From contig NZ_ATXI01000011.1 in NCBI RefSeq assembly GCF_000421605.1, positions 1 to 63,300 on the forward strand: a stretch of 63,300 nt of DNA, in the 5' to 3' direction. A program made the translations under genes and the position numbers. This document shows, one piece after another, positions 52,128-63,242 of the stretch. How positions within the stretch are numbered: the first letter of the stretch is position 1; each line of letters opens with the position of its first letter. The notes beneath the pieces were generated by a model. It was given only the letters and a program-made list of their open reading frames with translations. It was not told the DNA's origin and did not search any database. This DNA comes from Thermodesulfobacterium thermophilum DSM 1276. GTDB taxonomy: Bacteria; Desulfobacterota; Thermodesulfobacteria; Thermodesulfobacteriales; Thermodesulfobacteriaceae.

Positions 52128-53170
52128 ATGGTGCTTACGGTGAAGGTGGTGGTCAGGTTTTACGCACCTCTTTATCGCTTTCGGTAGTCACCGGTAAACC
52201 TTTTAAAATTTTTAACCTTAGAGCTAAAAGACCTAAACCAGGTCTTCAGCCTCAGCATTTAGCCTGTGTTAAAGCATTAGCCTATCTTTCAGAGGCAGAG
52301 GTAAAAGGGGATGAGTTAGGTTCTCAAGAGATAGTTTTTATTCCCAAAAAACTTCCAGAAAAGTTGCACTATTCCTTTGATATAGGAACTGCAGGCTCAA
52401 CCTTGCTTCTTTTCCAGACAGTTGTGTATCCTCTGAGTTTAAGTGAAGGTGGAGAGGTGGTGATCAAAGGAGGTACCCATGTTCCTTTTAGCCCCTGTTA
52501 TCACTATGTAAAAGAAGTCTTTTTACCAATGGCCAAACTTTTTGGTCTGGAGGTAGACCTTCATCTTGAAGCCTATGGGTTTTATCCTGCAGGTGGGGGG
52601 AAGATAAGAGCTTTCATTAAACCCTGGAAAGAGTTTTTTCTGCCGACTTTACCAGAGTGTTTTATTCCTGAAAACCTCACCGTTTATAGTGTATCATCTG
52701 AAAGACTTCCTGCACATATCGTAGAAAGGCAACTAAAAGGTGTATTGTCAGAGTTACCAAACTGTGAGAACCTTATAGTCTATAAAGAAAGAGTGAAGTC
52801 TAAATCTGACGGAACTTTTGTTTTCTTAAAATCTTTAGATAAGGAAAAGGTCCTATATGCTGGATTTACCGAGCTGGGGAAACGTGGCTATCCAGCAGAG
52901 GAGATAGGGAAAAAGGTAACAAGAGAATGGAAAAATTTTCTAAGCACTAAATCTCAGTTTGAAGAACATCTGGCAGACCAGGTCTTGATACCTATAAGTT
53001 TAGCCCTTTTAAAACTGCGGTCTGCTAAATTTTTTGGTTTTTCTGTTGCTAAAGTAACCAAACATCTTCTTACTCAAGCCTGGTTGATCCCTAAATTTTT
53101 GCCTGAGTTAAAAATTACCATCGAAGACAAAGAAGGAGAGAAGGGATATGTTAGTCTTTACCGAGAATGA
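52115..53170 (+). CDS. rtcA: RNA 3'-terminal phosphate cyclase RtcA
   Basis: The 351-aa enzyme converts RNA 3'-phosphate to 2',3'-cyclic phosphate through AMP. Visible: DGAYGEGGGQVLRTSLSLSV, RAKRPKPGLQPQHLACVKAL, FDIGTAGSTLLLFQTV, GGTHVPFSPCYHYV, GYPAEEIGKKV and EEHLADQVLIPISLALLKL with the His that accepts AMP. It overlaps the creatininase gene by 13 bases and the ligase by 23. No rtcB or rtcR is near. Confidence 0.95.
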   Translation: MLVIDGAYGEGGGQVLRTSLSLSVVTGKPFKIFNLRAKRPKPGLQPQHLACVKALAYLSEAEVKGDELGSQEIVFIPKKLPEKLHYSFDIGTAGSTLLLFQTVVYPLSLSEGGEVVIKGGTHVPFSPCYHYVKEVFLPMAKLFGLEVDLHLEAYGFYPAGGGKIRAFIKPWKEFFLPTLPECFIPENLTVYSVSSERLPAHIVERQLKGVLSELPNCENLIVYKERVKSKSDGTFVFLKSLDKEKVLYAGFTELGKRGYPAEEIGKKVTREWKNFLSTKSQFEEHLADQVLIPISLALLKLRSAKFFGFSVAKVTKHLLTQAWLIPKFLPELKITIEDKEGEKGYVSLYRE

Positions 53171-54311
53171 AAAAGAAGTAAGGGAGTATTTTCAACACTG
53201 CTGGAAGAAAAATCCAGATTTAAAAAGGTATCCCTTAGAAGAATGGGAAAAAGGTTTACAAACAGGGAAGATTCTCTTTTTTACCTGGAAAGATAAAGGC
53301 TTTTTTAGGCTAAACAAGGATTTTAAAAGTTTTCCCATGGGAACGTTTTTTAACGACCAGGTTTTGGTAAGAGGTTACCCTCAGATTCCCAGGGTTTATG
53401 TATTAAAAACTGGATTGGTAAGATATATGACTTCTCCTTTTTATGCTGAAGAAAAGGTAGAAGGGTATAACGTAAGACTTTTTAAAGTAGGAGATGAAAT
53501 CTTAGGTTTTACCCGAAGAGGATTCATCTGTCCTTTTGCTACCGATCGATGGGAGGATTTTTTACCTAATCTTCCTGAGTTTTTTGAGAAACATCCAAAT
53601 TTAGTGGTTTGTGCTGAAGTAGCCGGACCAGAGAATCCTTTTGTTAGTGAATATCCTGCTTATATCACAGAGGATGTAAACTACTTTGTTTTTGATTTTA
53701 TGAAAACAGGTGTAGGAGGATTTTTGTCTCAGTCAGAAAAGTTGAATCTCCTTGAAACCTATGGTTTTAACGCCCCTGAAATCTATGGGCCTTTTGACCC
53801 GGTAAAGGATTATGAAAACATAAGAGAACTTTTAAGGCGTTACCACCAAGAAAAAAGAGAAGGGGTAGTTTTTAAGTCCGAAGATGGGAAATATAGGATT
53901 AAATACGTGACTCCATTTTCTAATCTTGAGGACTTAAGGGTAGTCTTTCCTTATTTGGGAGAGGTAGACCCTCATTTTATTTACCTAAGATTGATAAGGC
54001 TTGCTCTGAACCTTTATGAATTTGAAGAATTTAAAGAAGAGGTTTATAATAAACTACCTGTAAATCTTTTTGAAGAAGTTTTAAGTTTTTTTGAAAAAAA
54101 TCAGGTGGTAAGCGAAACCTTTAGGGTAAGGTTTAAAAAGGAGAGTAGTTATCTGGCTATGCTTGCACATTTTAGGGCAGCAAAGATAAACATCGAGGTT
54201 AAACAGGTAGTAAAAGAAAAAGGCTATTTAAAAGTGGAATTTGTAAAACTATACCCTAAGGCTACTCAGTTTTGGAGGTCTAAACTTGAAGGATGGGGAG
54301 AGGTTGACTAA
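53148..54311 (+). CDS. Rnl3-type (archaeal) ATP-dependent RNA ligase
   Basis: The 387-aa protein has the nucleotidyltransferase motifs in order: EEKVEGYNVRLFKV (motif I, with K as the AMP-bound residue), RRGFICPFATDRW (Ia), LVVCAEVAGPENPF (III), YFVFDFM (IIIa), REGVVFKSEDGKYR (IV) and KYVTPF (V). The pattern K-V-E-G-Y-N and the long C-terminal helical part identify the Rnl3 family known from archaea such as Pyrococcus and from a few thermophilic bacteria. It starts inside rtcA and overlaps the next gene by 26 bases. With RtcA it suggests an RNA end-healing or sealing pair. Confidence 0.9.
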   Translation: MLVFTENEKEVREYFQHCWKKNPDLKRYPLEEWEKGLQTGKILFFTWKDKGFFRLNKDFKSFPMGTFFNDQVLVRGYPQIPRVYVLKTGLVRYMTSPFYAEEKVEGYNVRLFKVGDEILGFTRRGFICPFATDRWEDFLPNLPEFFEKHPNLVVCAEVAGPENPFVSEYPAYITEDVNYFVFDFMKTGVGGFLSQSEKLNLLETYGFNAPEIYGPFDPVKDYENIRELLRRYHQEKREGVVFKSEDGKYRIKYVTPFSNLEDLRVVFPYLGEVDPHFIYLRLIRLALNLYEFEEFKEEVYNKLPVNLFEEVLSFFEKNQVVSETFRVRFKKESSYLAMLAHFRAAKINIEVKQVVKEKGYLKVEFVKLYPKATQFWRSKLEGWGEVD

Positions 54312-54963
54312 CGTCTATTTTCCGGTTTTTTTAAACTTAGAAGGGAAGCTTTGTGTGGTTATAGGAGGAGGAAAAGTTGGTGAAAGAAAGGTTTTGTCTT
54401 TGCTTCAGGCTAAAGCTTTCGTTAAGTTGATTTCTCCTGAAGCTACTCCAGTTTTACAAAAGTTAGCTGAAGAAGGTCAGATAATCTGGGAAAAAAGGAT
54501 TTATCAGACAGGAGACCTTGAAGGAGCCTGGTTGGTGGTTGCTGCAACCAACGACCCTTCTACCCAAAGGTCTATATATGACGAAGCCAACGCAAAAAGG
54601 GTATTTTGTAACATGGTAGATGTTCCTGAATTTTGCAGTTTTATCGTGCCTTCTGTGGTAAAAAGAGGAAGTTTAACCATAGCCATCTCTACTTCTGGGG
54701 CAAGCCCTGCGGTAGCAAGAAGGATAAGAGAAAGTTTAGAAATGCAGTTTGGCCCAGAATATGAAATATACTTAAAGCTTATGGAGAACTTAAGAAAACA
54801 AATCCTTGAGTTAAACCTTTCTCCAACAGAAAAGGAGGTAAAACTTCATCGGCTTGCGATGGCCCCTATACCCCAATATATAAGAGATAGAGATTTAGAC
54901 CTGTTAAAAAATATCATCGAAAAAGAAGGTCTTATCTTCCCTTCAGAGCTTTTTGAGTCATAA
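54286..54963 (+). CDS. Precorrin-2 dehydrogenase (siroheme synthase N-terminal domain)
   Basis: The 225-aa protein has YFPVFLNLEGKLCVVIGGGKV and GERKVLSLLQAKAFVKLISP at the start (NAD loop), then FCNMVDVPEFCSFIVPSVVK and SPAVARRIRESLEMQFGP; this matches the CysG N-terminal/Met8 dehydrogenase that forms sirohydrochlorin and may insert iron. The TTG at 54286 is chosen because ggaggt lies exactly 6 bases before it; TTG at 54304 is an alternative. It overlaps the RNA ligase by 26 bases and the convergent Nudix gene by 32. Siroheme is needed by dissimilatory sulfite reductase, which suits a sulfur-metabolising host. Confidence 0.85.
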   Translation: MKDGERLTNVYFPVFLNLEGKLCVVIGGGKVGERKVLSLLQAKAFVKLISPEATPVLQKLAEEGQIIWEKRIYQTGDLEGAWLVVAATNDPSTQRSIYDEANAKRVFCNMVDVPEFCSFIVPSVVKRGSLTIAISTSGASPAVARRIRESLEMQFGPEYEIYLKLMENLRKQILELNLSPTEKEVKLHRLAMAPIPQYIRDRDLDLLKNIIEKEGLIFPSELFES

Positions 54964-55513
54964 CCTTCCAATAAAGTTGCCACAACAACCTAAAAGAAAA
55001 GGTAAAATCTTCTGGGTTTTTCTGTACCCATTTATCTACTTTTTCTAAGGGAAAAAAACCGCCTGTTTCTATTTCTAAAGGGTTGGGCTTAGGTGTTTTA
55101 CTGGTAGTTCCCGTAAAAAGGACTAAACAGTCTATGTCGTTGTTCAAGTCTTTTGGGGCGATACGAAGTACTTCCTCTAATTTTGTTCTTATAGAGAGCT
55201 CTTCTTTTAACTCTCTTTGAGCAGTGGTTAAAAAACTTTCTCCTACCAAAACATGTCCTGAAGCCGAGGAAGTCCACAAGCCAGGGTTTTCCTCAACCAA
55301 CTTAGATTTTTTTTGAAGATAGATTTCCCCTTCCTTGTTAAACAAAAAAATATGGACTGTTTTATGAAAATAGCCTTTTTGATGGATTTCTTCTCGCTTT
55401 AGGATGGTGATGGGGTTGCAGTTTTCATCAACCGCTTCCAATAGTTCTCGTTTGCGACTTTCAGGAGTTTCTTTAACCTTCCTTCCTTTTTTATTGTTGA
55501 AATTTTTATTCAT
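54932..55513 (-). CDS. Nudix hydrolase, IPP-isomerase-like
   Basis: The 193-aa protein carries FHKTVHIFLFNKEGEIYLQK and the Nudix box GHVLVGESFLTTAQRELKEEL, giving the G-x5-E-x7-R-E-x2-E-E layout. The N-terminal region ELLEAVDENCNPITILKREE and the SSASGHV segment match the IDI/YfcD-like branch. Substrate unknown. Its 3' end overlaps the siroheme gene by 32 bases (convergent). Confidence 0.85.
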   Translation of the reverse strand: MNKNFNNKKGRKVKETPESRKRELLEAVDENCNPITILKREEIHQKGYFHKTVHIFLFNKEGEIYLQKKSKLVEENPGLWTSSASGHVLVGESFLTTAQRELKEELSIRTKLEEVLRIAPKDLNNDIDCLVLFTGTTSKTPKPNPLEIETGGFFPLEKVDKWVQKNPEDFTFSFRLLWQLYWKVMTQKALKGR

Positions 55514-55588
55514 TTTATAATATATACCTTTGTAACTATAATTAGAGATAAATATTACAGAAAAATAAAAAAAATAAAGGGCTTGGGA

Positions 55589-57955
55589 TTAATTTTTGAT
55601 AACTAATTTTATAACTTCGTCAAGGTGTGAGACCAAGATAAAGTTTATTTTTTCTCTCAGTTCCTTGGGTATATCTTCCAAGTCCTTTGAATTTCTATCA
55701 GGGATAAGGACGTTTTTAACTCCTTTTCTTAAGGCAGCAAGACTTTTTTCTTTTATCCCCCCTACAGGAAGCACTTTACCCCTAAGGGTGACTTCTCCGG
55801 TCATCGCATAATCTTTGGAAATAGCCTTTTTGGTTAAGGCAGATACCATCGCTACTGCTATGGTAATCCCAGCACTTGGTCCATCCTTAGGTATGGCCCC
55901 AGACGGCACGTGGACGTGGATGTCATACTTTGAATAAAACTTAGGGTCAATCCCCAACTCTTTATACTTAGAACGAATATAGGATAGAGCTGCCTGGGCG
56001 CTTTCCTTCATCACCTCTCCTAAATGCCCTGTTAGGATGAGGTTTCCTTTTCCTGGCATAACTACCGCCTCTACGTAGAGCACCTCTCCACCATTAGGTG
56101 TCCAGGCAAGGCCAGTAGCTACTCCTATTTCGTCTTCTTCTTGTTTAAGCTCCTCTATGTATTCAGGAGGACCTAAAAATTCTACTAAATTTTCCTCTGT
56201 AACCTTAAAAGCTCCCTTTTCTCCTTCGGCGAGCTTTCTGGCTACCTTTCTACAGATAGCCGCAAGCTTTCTTTCTAACTCACGTACCCCTGATTCGTAA
56301 GTATATTCTTCGATAACCTTTAGAATAACCTCGTCAGAGATTTTAAGAATGTTCTTTTTCAGCCCGTGTTCTTTTAAAAGCTTAGGCAAGATGTGTCTTT
56401 TGGCAATTTCTAATTTTTCTTGATAGGTATATCCTGAAAGGTAGATTACCTCCATTCTGTCTAAAAGTACCCGTGGTATAGGTTCTGTCATGTTGGCTGT
56501 GGCTATAAAGAGAACCTTAGAGAGGTCAAAGGGAACGTCTAAATAGTGGTCTACAAAGTCTTTGTTTTGTTCTGGGTCAAGAACCTCTAAAAGAGCTGCT
56601 GCAGGGTCTCCGTGAAAATCACTACACAGCTTGTCTATTTCATCAAGTAAAAACACCGGGTTGTTTACCCCAGCTTGTTTTATTCCTTGAATGATCCTTC
56701 CTGGCAAAGCTCCTACATAGGTTCTTCTATGGCCCCTTATTTCAGCTTCATCCCTTACCCCACCTAAGGCTACTCTCACAAACTTTCTACCTAAGGCTTC
56801 AGCAATGGATCTTCCAAGACTTGTTTTACCAACCCCAGGAGGTCCTACAAAACAAAGGATGGCACCCTTGGCCTTAGGATTGATTTTTTTGACTGCTAAG
56901 AACTCAATTATTCTGTCTTTTACCTTCTCTAAATCATAGTGGTCTTTGTCCAACACTTTTTTAACATGTTTGAGGTCTAAGTTGTCTCGAGTAGACTTGT
57001 TCCAAGGAAGATCTATCAACCATTCGAGGTAATTTCTTATTACCGCCGCCTCAGAAGAGTCAGGATGCATGTATTCTAATCGCTTAAGTTGCTTTAACGC
57101 CTCCTTTTCTACCTCCTTAGGCATTTTGGCTTTTTTAATCTTTTTCTTTAAATCCTCAATCTCGTCTTCAACATCCTCAAATTCTCCCAACTCCCTTTTT
57201 ATAGCCCTTAGTTGTTCTCTTAAGAAATATTCCCTTTGAGACCTCCCAATCTCTTCTTGGGCTTGGGCTTGAATTTTGTTTTGAAGGGTGGTAATTTCTA
57301 TTTCTTGTAGGAGTATTTCAGATATTTTCTTAAGCCTTTCTACCCCATCTAAGGTTTCTAAAAGGTCTTGGGCAGTTTTAACCTTTAATTTAAGATAAAC
57401 TGTGATTAGGTCTGCGAGCCTTCCTGGTTCTTCTATAGAATGAATAACCGTTGAAATTTCTGGATTTAAAATCCCTTTTAACACCAATAATTTTTCTGTG
57501 TTTTCCTTTACCGTGCGTATTAAAGCCTCTATTTCAGGGGTTATGATTTCCGGTTCCTTTTCTTTACAGGGCTCTATTTTTACCTTAAAACAGGGCTCAG
57601 TTTCTAAATATTCTTGGATTTCACATCTTGAAAGCACCTGCACCACTACTTTTAGTCGGTTTTCAGAGAGATTAAGGGTTTTAAGGATAAGCCCGATCGT
57701 CCCGATTTTATAAAGGTCTTCTGGCTTGGGATTTTCTATTCGAGAGTTTTTCTGGGTAGAAAGAACGATTAGTTTATCTTTATTTAAAGCTTCCTCTACT
57801 GCCTTTAGAGATTTGGTCCTTCCTACAAAAAGAGGAATTACCATCGAAGGGAAAAGGACGATGTCCCTTATAGCCATTAAGGGTAAAATTTCAGGAACGT
57901 CTATGATCTCCCCTTCTGAAATCTCTGCAAAATTGACCTCTAATCCTTCCTTCAT
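55589..57955 (-). CDS. lon: ATP-dependent protease Lon
   Basis: The 788-aa serine-lysine protease degrades damaged cytoplasmic proteins. Visible: N-terminal substrate domain ([20 protein letters not shown]), a coiled coil (about 230-290), [20 protein letters not shown] (about 368-387), [30 protein letters not shown], and the protease domain [12 protein letters not shown] (Ser near 693) and [11 protein letters not shown] (Lys near 735). ATG at 57955 with gggagc before it. The 125-base gap upstream carries a 9-5-9 palindrome (58001-58023). Confidence 0.97.
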   Translation of the reverse strand: MKEGLEVNFAEISEGEIIDVPEILPLMAIRDIVLFPSMVIPLFVGRTKSLKAVEEALNKDKLIVLSTQKNSRIENPKPEDLYKIGTIGLILKTLNLSENRLKVVVQVLSRCEIQEYLETEPCFKVKIEPCKEKEPEIITPEIEALIRTVKENTEKLLVLKGILNPEISTVIHSIEEPGRLADLITVYLKLKVKTAQDLLETLDGVERLKKISEILLQEIEITTLQNKIQAQAQEEIGRSQREYFLREQLRAIKRELGEFEDVEDEIEDLKKKIKKAKMPKEVEKEALKQLKRLEYMHPDSSEAAVIRNYLEWLIDLPWNKSTRDNLDLKHVKKVLDKDHYDLEKVKDRIIEFLAVKKINPKAKGAILCFVGPPGVGKTSLGRSIAEALGRKFVRVALGGVRDEAEIRGHRRTYVGALPGRIIQGIKQAGVNNPVFLLDEIDKLCSDFHGDPAAALLEVLDPEQNKDFVDHYLDVPFDLSKVLFIATANMTEPIPRVLLDRMEVIYLSGYTYQEKLEIAKRHILPKLLKEHGLKKNILKISDEVILKVIEEYTYESGVRELERKLAAICRKVARKLAEGEKGAFKVTEENLVEFLGPPEYIEELKQEEDEIGVATGLAWTPNGGEVLYVEAVVMPGKGNLILTGHLGEVMKESAQAALSYIRSKYKELGIDPKFYSKYDIHVHVPSGAIPKDGPSAGITIAVAMVSALTKKAISKDYAMTGEVTLRGKVLPVGGIKEKSLAALRKGVKNVLIPDRNSKDLEDIPKELREKINFILVSHLDEVIKLVIKN

Positions 57956-58000
57956 ACTGCTCCCTTTCTAAAAGTTTTTAATATTGTTAAATGTAAAACC

Positions 58001-58023
58001 TTATCTTGATTATTTCAAGATAA
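58001..58023. promoter_or_regulatory. Palindrome in the lon / kinase gap
   Basis: TTATCTTGA and TCAAGATAA are exact reverse complements around 5 bases. The site lies 46 bases before the lon ATG and 57 bases before the divergent GTG start at 58080, so a bound regulator could act on both. It is not a CIRCE or HspR site as known. lon is often under heat-shock control, so this may be a local version of such an operator. Confidence 0.4.
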
Positions 58024-58079
58024 TAAAGGAAAAAACGTAAAAGCACTGTAAAGATTTTTTCTAAAAACTTGCCAAAATC

Positions 58080-59651
58080 GTGGTAGCCGTTAAAATACCT
58101 TTTATGGAACCAAAGGCCTGGGACCGGTTGATAGATGTCTATTCTTTCCCGTATCCTACTCAAACTTTAAGGGTGGTTCAAACTCATATATCCTATGTTT
58201 TTATCACAGACCTGTTCGTTTATAAGATCAAAAAACCAGTTAATTTTGGTTTTTTAGACTATACCACCTTAGAAAAGAGAAAACATTTTTGTGAACGAGA
58301 GGTGATGCTGAACCGAAGGCTATCTCCTGAAATATACTTAGGGGTTGTGCCTGTAGTGAAAACTTCTAAAGGATATAAGTTTGAGGCTGAAGGAGAGATA
58401 GTAGAATATGCCGTAAAGATGAAGAAACTTCCTGAAGAAGGGATGATGTTGAAGCTTTTAAAAGAAAAGAAAGTAACTGAAGCTCATATAGACTCTATAG
58501 TTTCAGTGTTGGTTCCTTTCTATCAAAAGGCAGAAACCGGAGAAAAGGTAAACCCTTACGGAAGTATAAAGGTTATCAGTTTTAACACCGAGGAAAATTT
58601 TCTTCAAACCAAAGAGTTTGTTGGATTAGCTTTAGCCAAATACAAATACGAACATATCATAGGATTTACACGCAGGTTCTTAGAAGAAAATCAAGCCCTT
58701 TTTCAAGAAAGGATAGATAAGGGATTTATCAGAGACGGACACGGAGATCTATATTCAGCTAACATCTGTTTTGAGAATGTAAACAAAGTTTATATCTTTG
58801 ATTGTATAGAGTTCAACGAAAGATTTAGGTGTGGTGATGTGTGCTCAGACATAGCTTTTTTGGCTATGGACTTAGATTTTTATAGAGAAAGAAGTCTATC
58901 TGAGTATTTTATAGCTCAGTATGTTTCTCAGAGCCAAGACCAGGGGATCAACAAACTTTTGAATTTTTATAAATGTTATCGGGCTTATGTTAGGGGTAAG
59001 ATAGGATGTTTTACCTATGCCTCAACCGAACAAACAAGTCCTGAAAAACAAGGATTTTTAGAACAAGCCAGAAGGTATTTTGACCTTGCTTATCACTATG
59101 CAGGGGGAATTCCTAAGCTAATAGTATTTATGGGGCTTTCAGGTACTGGTAAAAGCTTTCTTTCGCAAAACCTTATGTCTAAGCTCCCTGCGGTTTACCT
59201 TTCTTCAGACATAACCAGAAAACGTCTTTTGTCTTTGCCAGAATCTAAGCATTATTATGCAGAGTTTGAAAAGGGTATTTATACCCCAGAGATTACTGAA
59301 AAAACTTACAAGAAAATGATAGAGATGGCTAAGGAAGAGCTTAGTTATGGGAGAGATGTAATAATTGATGCTACGTTTAGAGATAAAAAATACAGAAGCT
59401 GGTTGCTTGAGGGGATAAAAGAGGTTAAGGCGGAGGTTTTTTGGGTGTGGTGTACCGCTGAAGATAATGTAGTTAGGGAAAGGTTATTTAAGAGAAAAGA
59501 AAATACCTGTTCTGATGCTTTGTGGGATATTTATCTTGCTCAAAAAGATAAGTTTGAACCCCCAAAGGAATGTTCTCCTTTGTTGGTTTTAGACACAACC
59601 TATCCTGTAGAAACCCTTATGAAAAGTCTTGTTGAATTTTTAAAAATTTAA
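58080..59651 (+). CDS. APH-like kinase fused to a P-loop kinase
   Basis: The 523-aa protein has two parts. Residues 1-340 resemble aminoglycoside phosphotransferase/choline kinase folds: VYKIKKPVNFGFLDYTTLEK, then RDGHGDLYSANICFEN (catalytic HGDL) and FDCIEFNERFRCGDVCSDIA. Residues 345-523 are a P-loop kinase: FMGLSGTGKSFLSQNLMSKL, SSDITRKRLL, VIIDATFRDKKYRSWLL. This two-domain family is widespread; its substrate is unknown. It starts with GTG at 58080 (or ATG at 58104); neither has a ribosome binding site. Divergent from lon and 101 bases before groES. Confidence 0.85.
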   Translation: MVAVKIPFMEPKAWDRLIDVYSFPYPTQTLRVVQTHISYVFITDLFVYKIKKPVNFGFLDYTTLEKRKHFCEREVMLNRRLSPEIYLGVVPVVKTSKGYKFEAEGEIVEYAVKMKKLPEEGMMLKLLKEKKVTEAHIDSIVSVLVPFYQKAETGEKVNPYGSIKVISFNTEENFLQTKEFVGLALAKYKYEHIIGFTRRFLEENQALFQERIDKGFIRDGHGDLYSANICFENVNKVYIFDCIEFNERFRCGDVCSDIAFLAMDLDFYRERSLSEYFIAQYVSQSQDQGINKLLNFYKCYRAYVRGKIGCFTYASTEQTSPEKQGFLEQARRYFDLAYHYAGGIPKLIVFMGLSGTGKSFLSQNLMSKLPAVYLSSDITRKRLLSLPESKHYYAEFEKGIYTPEITEKTYKKMIEMAKEELSYGRDVIIDATFRDKKYRSWLLEGIKEVKAEVFWVWCTAEDNVVRERLFKRKENTCSDALWDIYLAQKDKFEPPKECSPLLVLDTTYPVETLMKSLVEFLKI

Positions 59652-59752
59652 TCTTGACTACCTTGTCTTTTAAAATCGAATGATTATTTTTTTTTCGTAA
59701 TTTAATTCTTAGGGTTTAAAAATCAAAAAATCTTTAAGGAGGAGGTGGCAGT

Positions 59753-60043
59753 ATGAAGATCAGACCTTTACATGATCGCATTTTAGTTCAACGCATCGAA
59801 GAAGAACAGAGGACTGAATCTGGAATCATCATCCCAGATACAGCAAAGGAAAAACCTATCATGGGTAAAGTGATTGCTGTAGGCGATGGTAGGGTTTTAG
59901 AAAACGGTCAAAAACAGCCTTTAACCGTCAAAGAAGGAGATAAAGTCCTTTTCAGTAAATATGCTGGAACTGAAATCAAGATCAAAGGTGAAGAATATCT
60001 TATCATGAGAGAAGATGACGTCTTAGCTATCCTTGAAGACTAA
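59753..60043 (+). CDS. groES: Co-chaperonin GroES
   Basis: The 96-aa lid protein of the chaperonin has [40 protein letters not shown] (mobile loop and core) and [16 protein letters not shown]. aaggaggaggt precedes the ATG. It is followed by groEL after 50 bases. No CIRCE element is visible upstream; a TTGACT at 59654-59659 could be part of the promoter but has no good -10 partner. Confidence 0.97.
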   Translation: MKIRPLHDRILVQRIEEEQRTESGIIIPDTAKEKPIMGKVIAVGDGRVLENGQKQPLTVKEGDKVLFSKYAGTEIKIKGEEYLIMREDDVLAILED

Positions 60044-60060
60044 GTAAGGCTAAGTCCTAA

Positions 60061-61713
<1,653 letters not shown>

Positions 61714-61730
61714 CCTCTGATTGAGTCTTT

Positions 61731-61761
61731 AGCCCCTGGGGGATCCCCAGGGGCTTTTTTT
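61731..61761 (+). terminator. Intrinsic terminator after groEL
   Basis: agcccctgggg and ccccaggggct form an 11-bp GC-rich stem around a 3-base loop, followed by a run of T. It is oriented for the plus strand and ends groESL transcription; on the minus strand the T run is missing, so it does not serve the convergent rubredoxin gene. Confidence 0.95.
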
Positions 61762-61776
61762 ATTATTTTCCTTTAT

Positions 61777-61980
61777 TTATTTTTCTTCTACAAGGTCCTT
61801 AAGTCTCTTAAAATTTTTTTTAGCGTTTCCACAGTTAGGACAAGTCCAGGTTTCAGGAAGGGCCTCAAAAGGGGTGTTTGGAGGGATGTGTTGGTGTTTA
61901 TCCCCTTTTGAGGGAAGATAGATATAACCACAGTTGTTTAAAGTACAAACCCAAGCGTTTTTTAAATCTTTGGTGATCAT
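61777..61980 (-). CDS. Rubredoxin with C-x4-C first motif (type II-like)
   Basis: The 67-aa protein has WVCTLNNCGYIYLPSKGD and ALPETWTCPNCGNAKKNF. The second iron knuckle is the usual C-P-x-C-G, but the first has four residues between its cysteines (CTLNNC) instead of two, like the Rd2 rubredoxins of some Desulfovibrio. Rubredoxins carry electrons in oxygen or superoxide detoxification of anaerobes. The ATG at 61980 has gaggcc just before it. Single gene, convergent with groEL. Confidence 0.85.
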   Translation of the reverse strand: MITKDLKNAWVCTLNNCGYIYLPSKGDKHQHIPPNTPFEALPETWTCPNCGNAKKNFKRLKDLVEEK

Positions 61981-62192
61981 GGCCTCACCTCATTTTGTAA
62001 ATGTTTCTAATAATAAATTATTAACCAAAAATTTTGAAACGGTCAATAAAATTGGTAAAAATTTATCACTCGTTTATAAATTTTATTATAAAATTTTTTT
62101 TAGAATAAAACTTATAAACTTAGTTTTTTATGTTGTCAAAAACTTAAAAATTATTAGAATAAAATTCAAATAAGACTAAAAGGAGCAAAAGC

Positions 62193-63242
62193 ATGATGAT
62201 GAGAAAGATTTTGGTAATACTTCCTGTAACATTTTTAAGAAAATTGGTGGAAGATATACTAAAAAATTACTTTCACGATATTTCTTTAGTAGCTACAGTC
62301 AAAGAAGCTTTGAGTTTGATAAAAGCTGGTCAAATTCCTGATTTGATAATTTCCTCATATATTTTAGAGGATGGAGATGTTTTTGATCTGTTAGAAGCAC
62401 TTGAAAAAGAGCAAAAAATCCAAAAAGTTCCGGTTTTATTGTTAACTTCAGAAGAGGACCCAGAGTTGATAGAGAGGGCTTTAAAAAAAGGTGTATTAGA
62501 GGTTATCCTGAAAAAGGATATACCTAAAAAACTTCCTAAGGTTTTAAAACATTTTGTCAGGATTATAGAACTACAAAAGTTAGAAGGTACTATTATTTAT
62601 GTAGAAGATGCAAATTTGTATGTAAAATTTTTAACACAGATTTTAGACGAAACTAAATTAAAAGTTTTCTCTTTTCAAACCGTAGAAGAAGCTTTAAAGT
62701 TTTTTGAACAAAACGATATAGACCTTGTGATAGCCGACTATGTTTTAGGTGGAGGAGATTCAGGGTTAGATTTAGTTAGAAGTATAAGAGAACATCCAGA
62801 AAAAGGAGATGTTCCTATCATAGTGCTTACCGGATATGATACACCTGCAAGAAGGATAGAGCTTTTTAAAGCAGGTGCAGATGATTACATCCCTAAGCCC
62901 CCTTTAAAAGAAGAAATTTTAATCAAGGTTTTTAATTATCTCACTAAAAAGAAAGTTTTAGATCGTTTGAAAGAAAAGATAAGAGAATTAGAAAGTCTCT
63001 ACATAAAAGATCCGTTGACCGGTCTTTACAACCGCAACGTGATTGAAGATTTTTTGCTAAAAGAATTTGAAAGGGCCAAGAGATATAACTACGACATAGG
63101 TTTTATAATGGCTGATTTAGATAGATTTAAAGAGATAAACGACAAGTTTGGACATCTGACCGGGACACTTGTCAAGAGAATTGTGTCTCCTTATAAAATC
63201 TCTTCACAAACATTTGCCTCAATTCGTATAAAGCAGACTTAA
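62193..63242 (+). pseudogene. Double-receiver diguanylate cyclase truncated by an IS insertion
   Basis: The protein has a first receiver domain (about 1-120) in which the phospho-acceptor Asp is replaced by Ser (DLIISSYILEDGD), a second normal receiver (about 135-255; VIADYVLGGGDSGLDL and VIVLTGYDTPARRIE), and the beginning of a GGDEF domain (DPLTGLYNRNVIEDFLLKEF, MADLDRFKEINDKFGHLTG). At 63164, just after GHLTG, the IS tip begins. The G-G-D/E-E-F signature is therefore lost, and the frame ends in IS sequence at 63242. The broken gene cannot make c-di-GMP. aaggag precedes the ATG. REC-REC-GGDEF proteins resemble PleD. Confidence 0.85.

Noticed and set aside
59652-59752. CIRCE element before groES
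   Set aside because: No TTAGCACTC-N9-GAGTGCTAA or near match was found.
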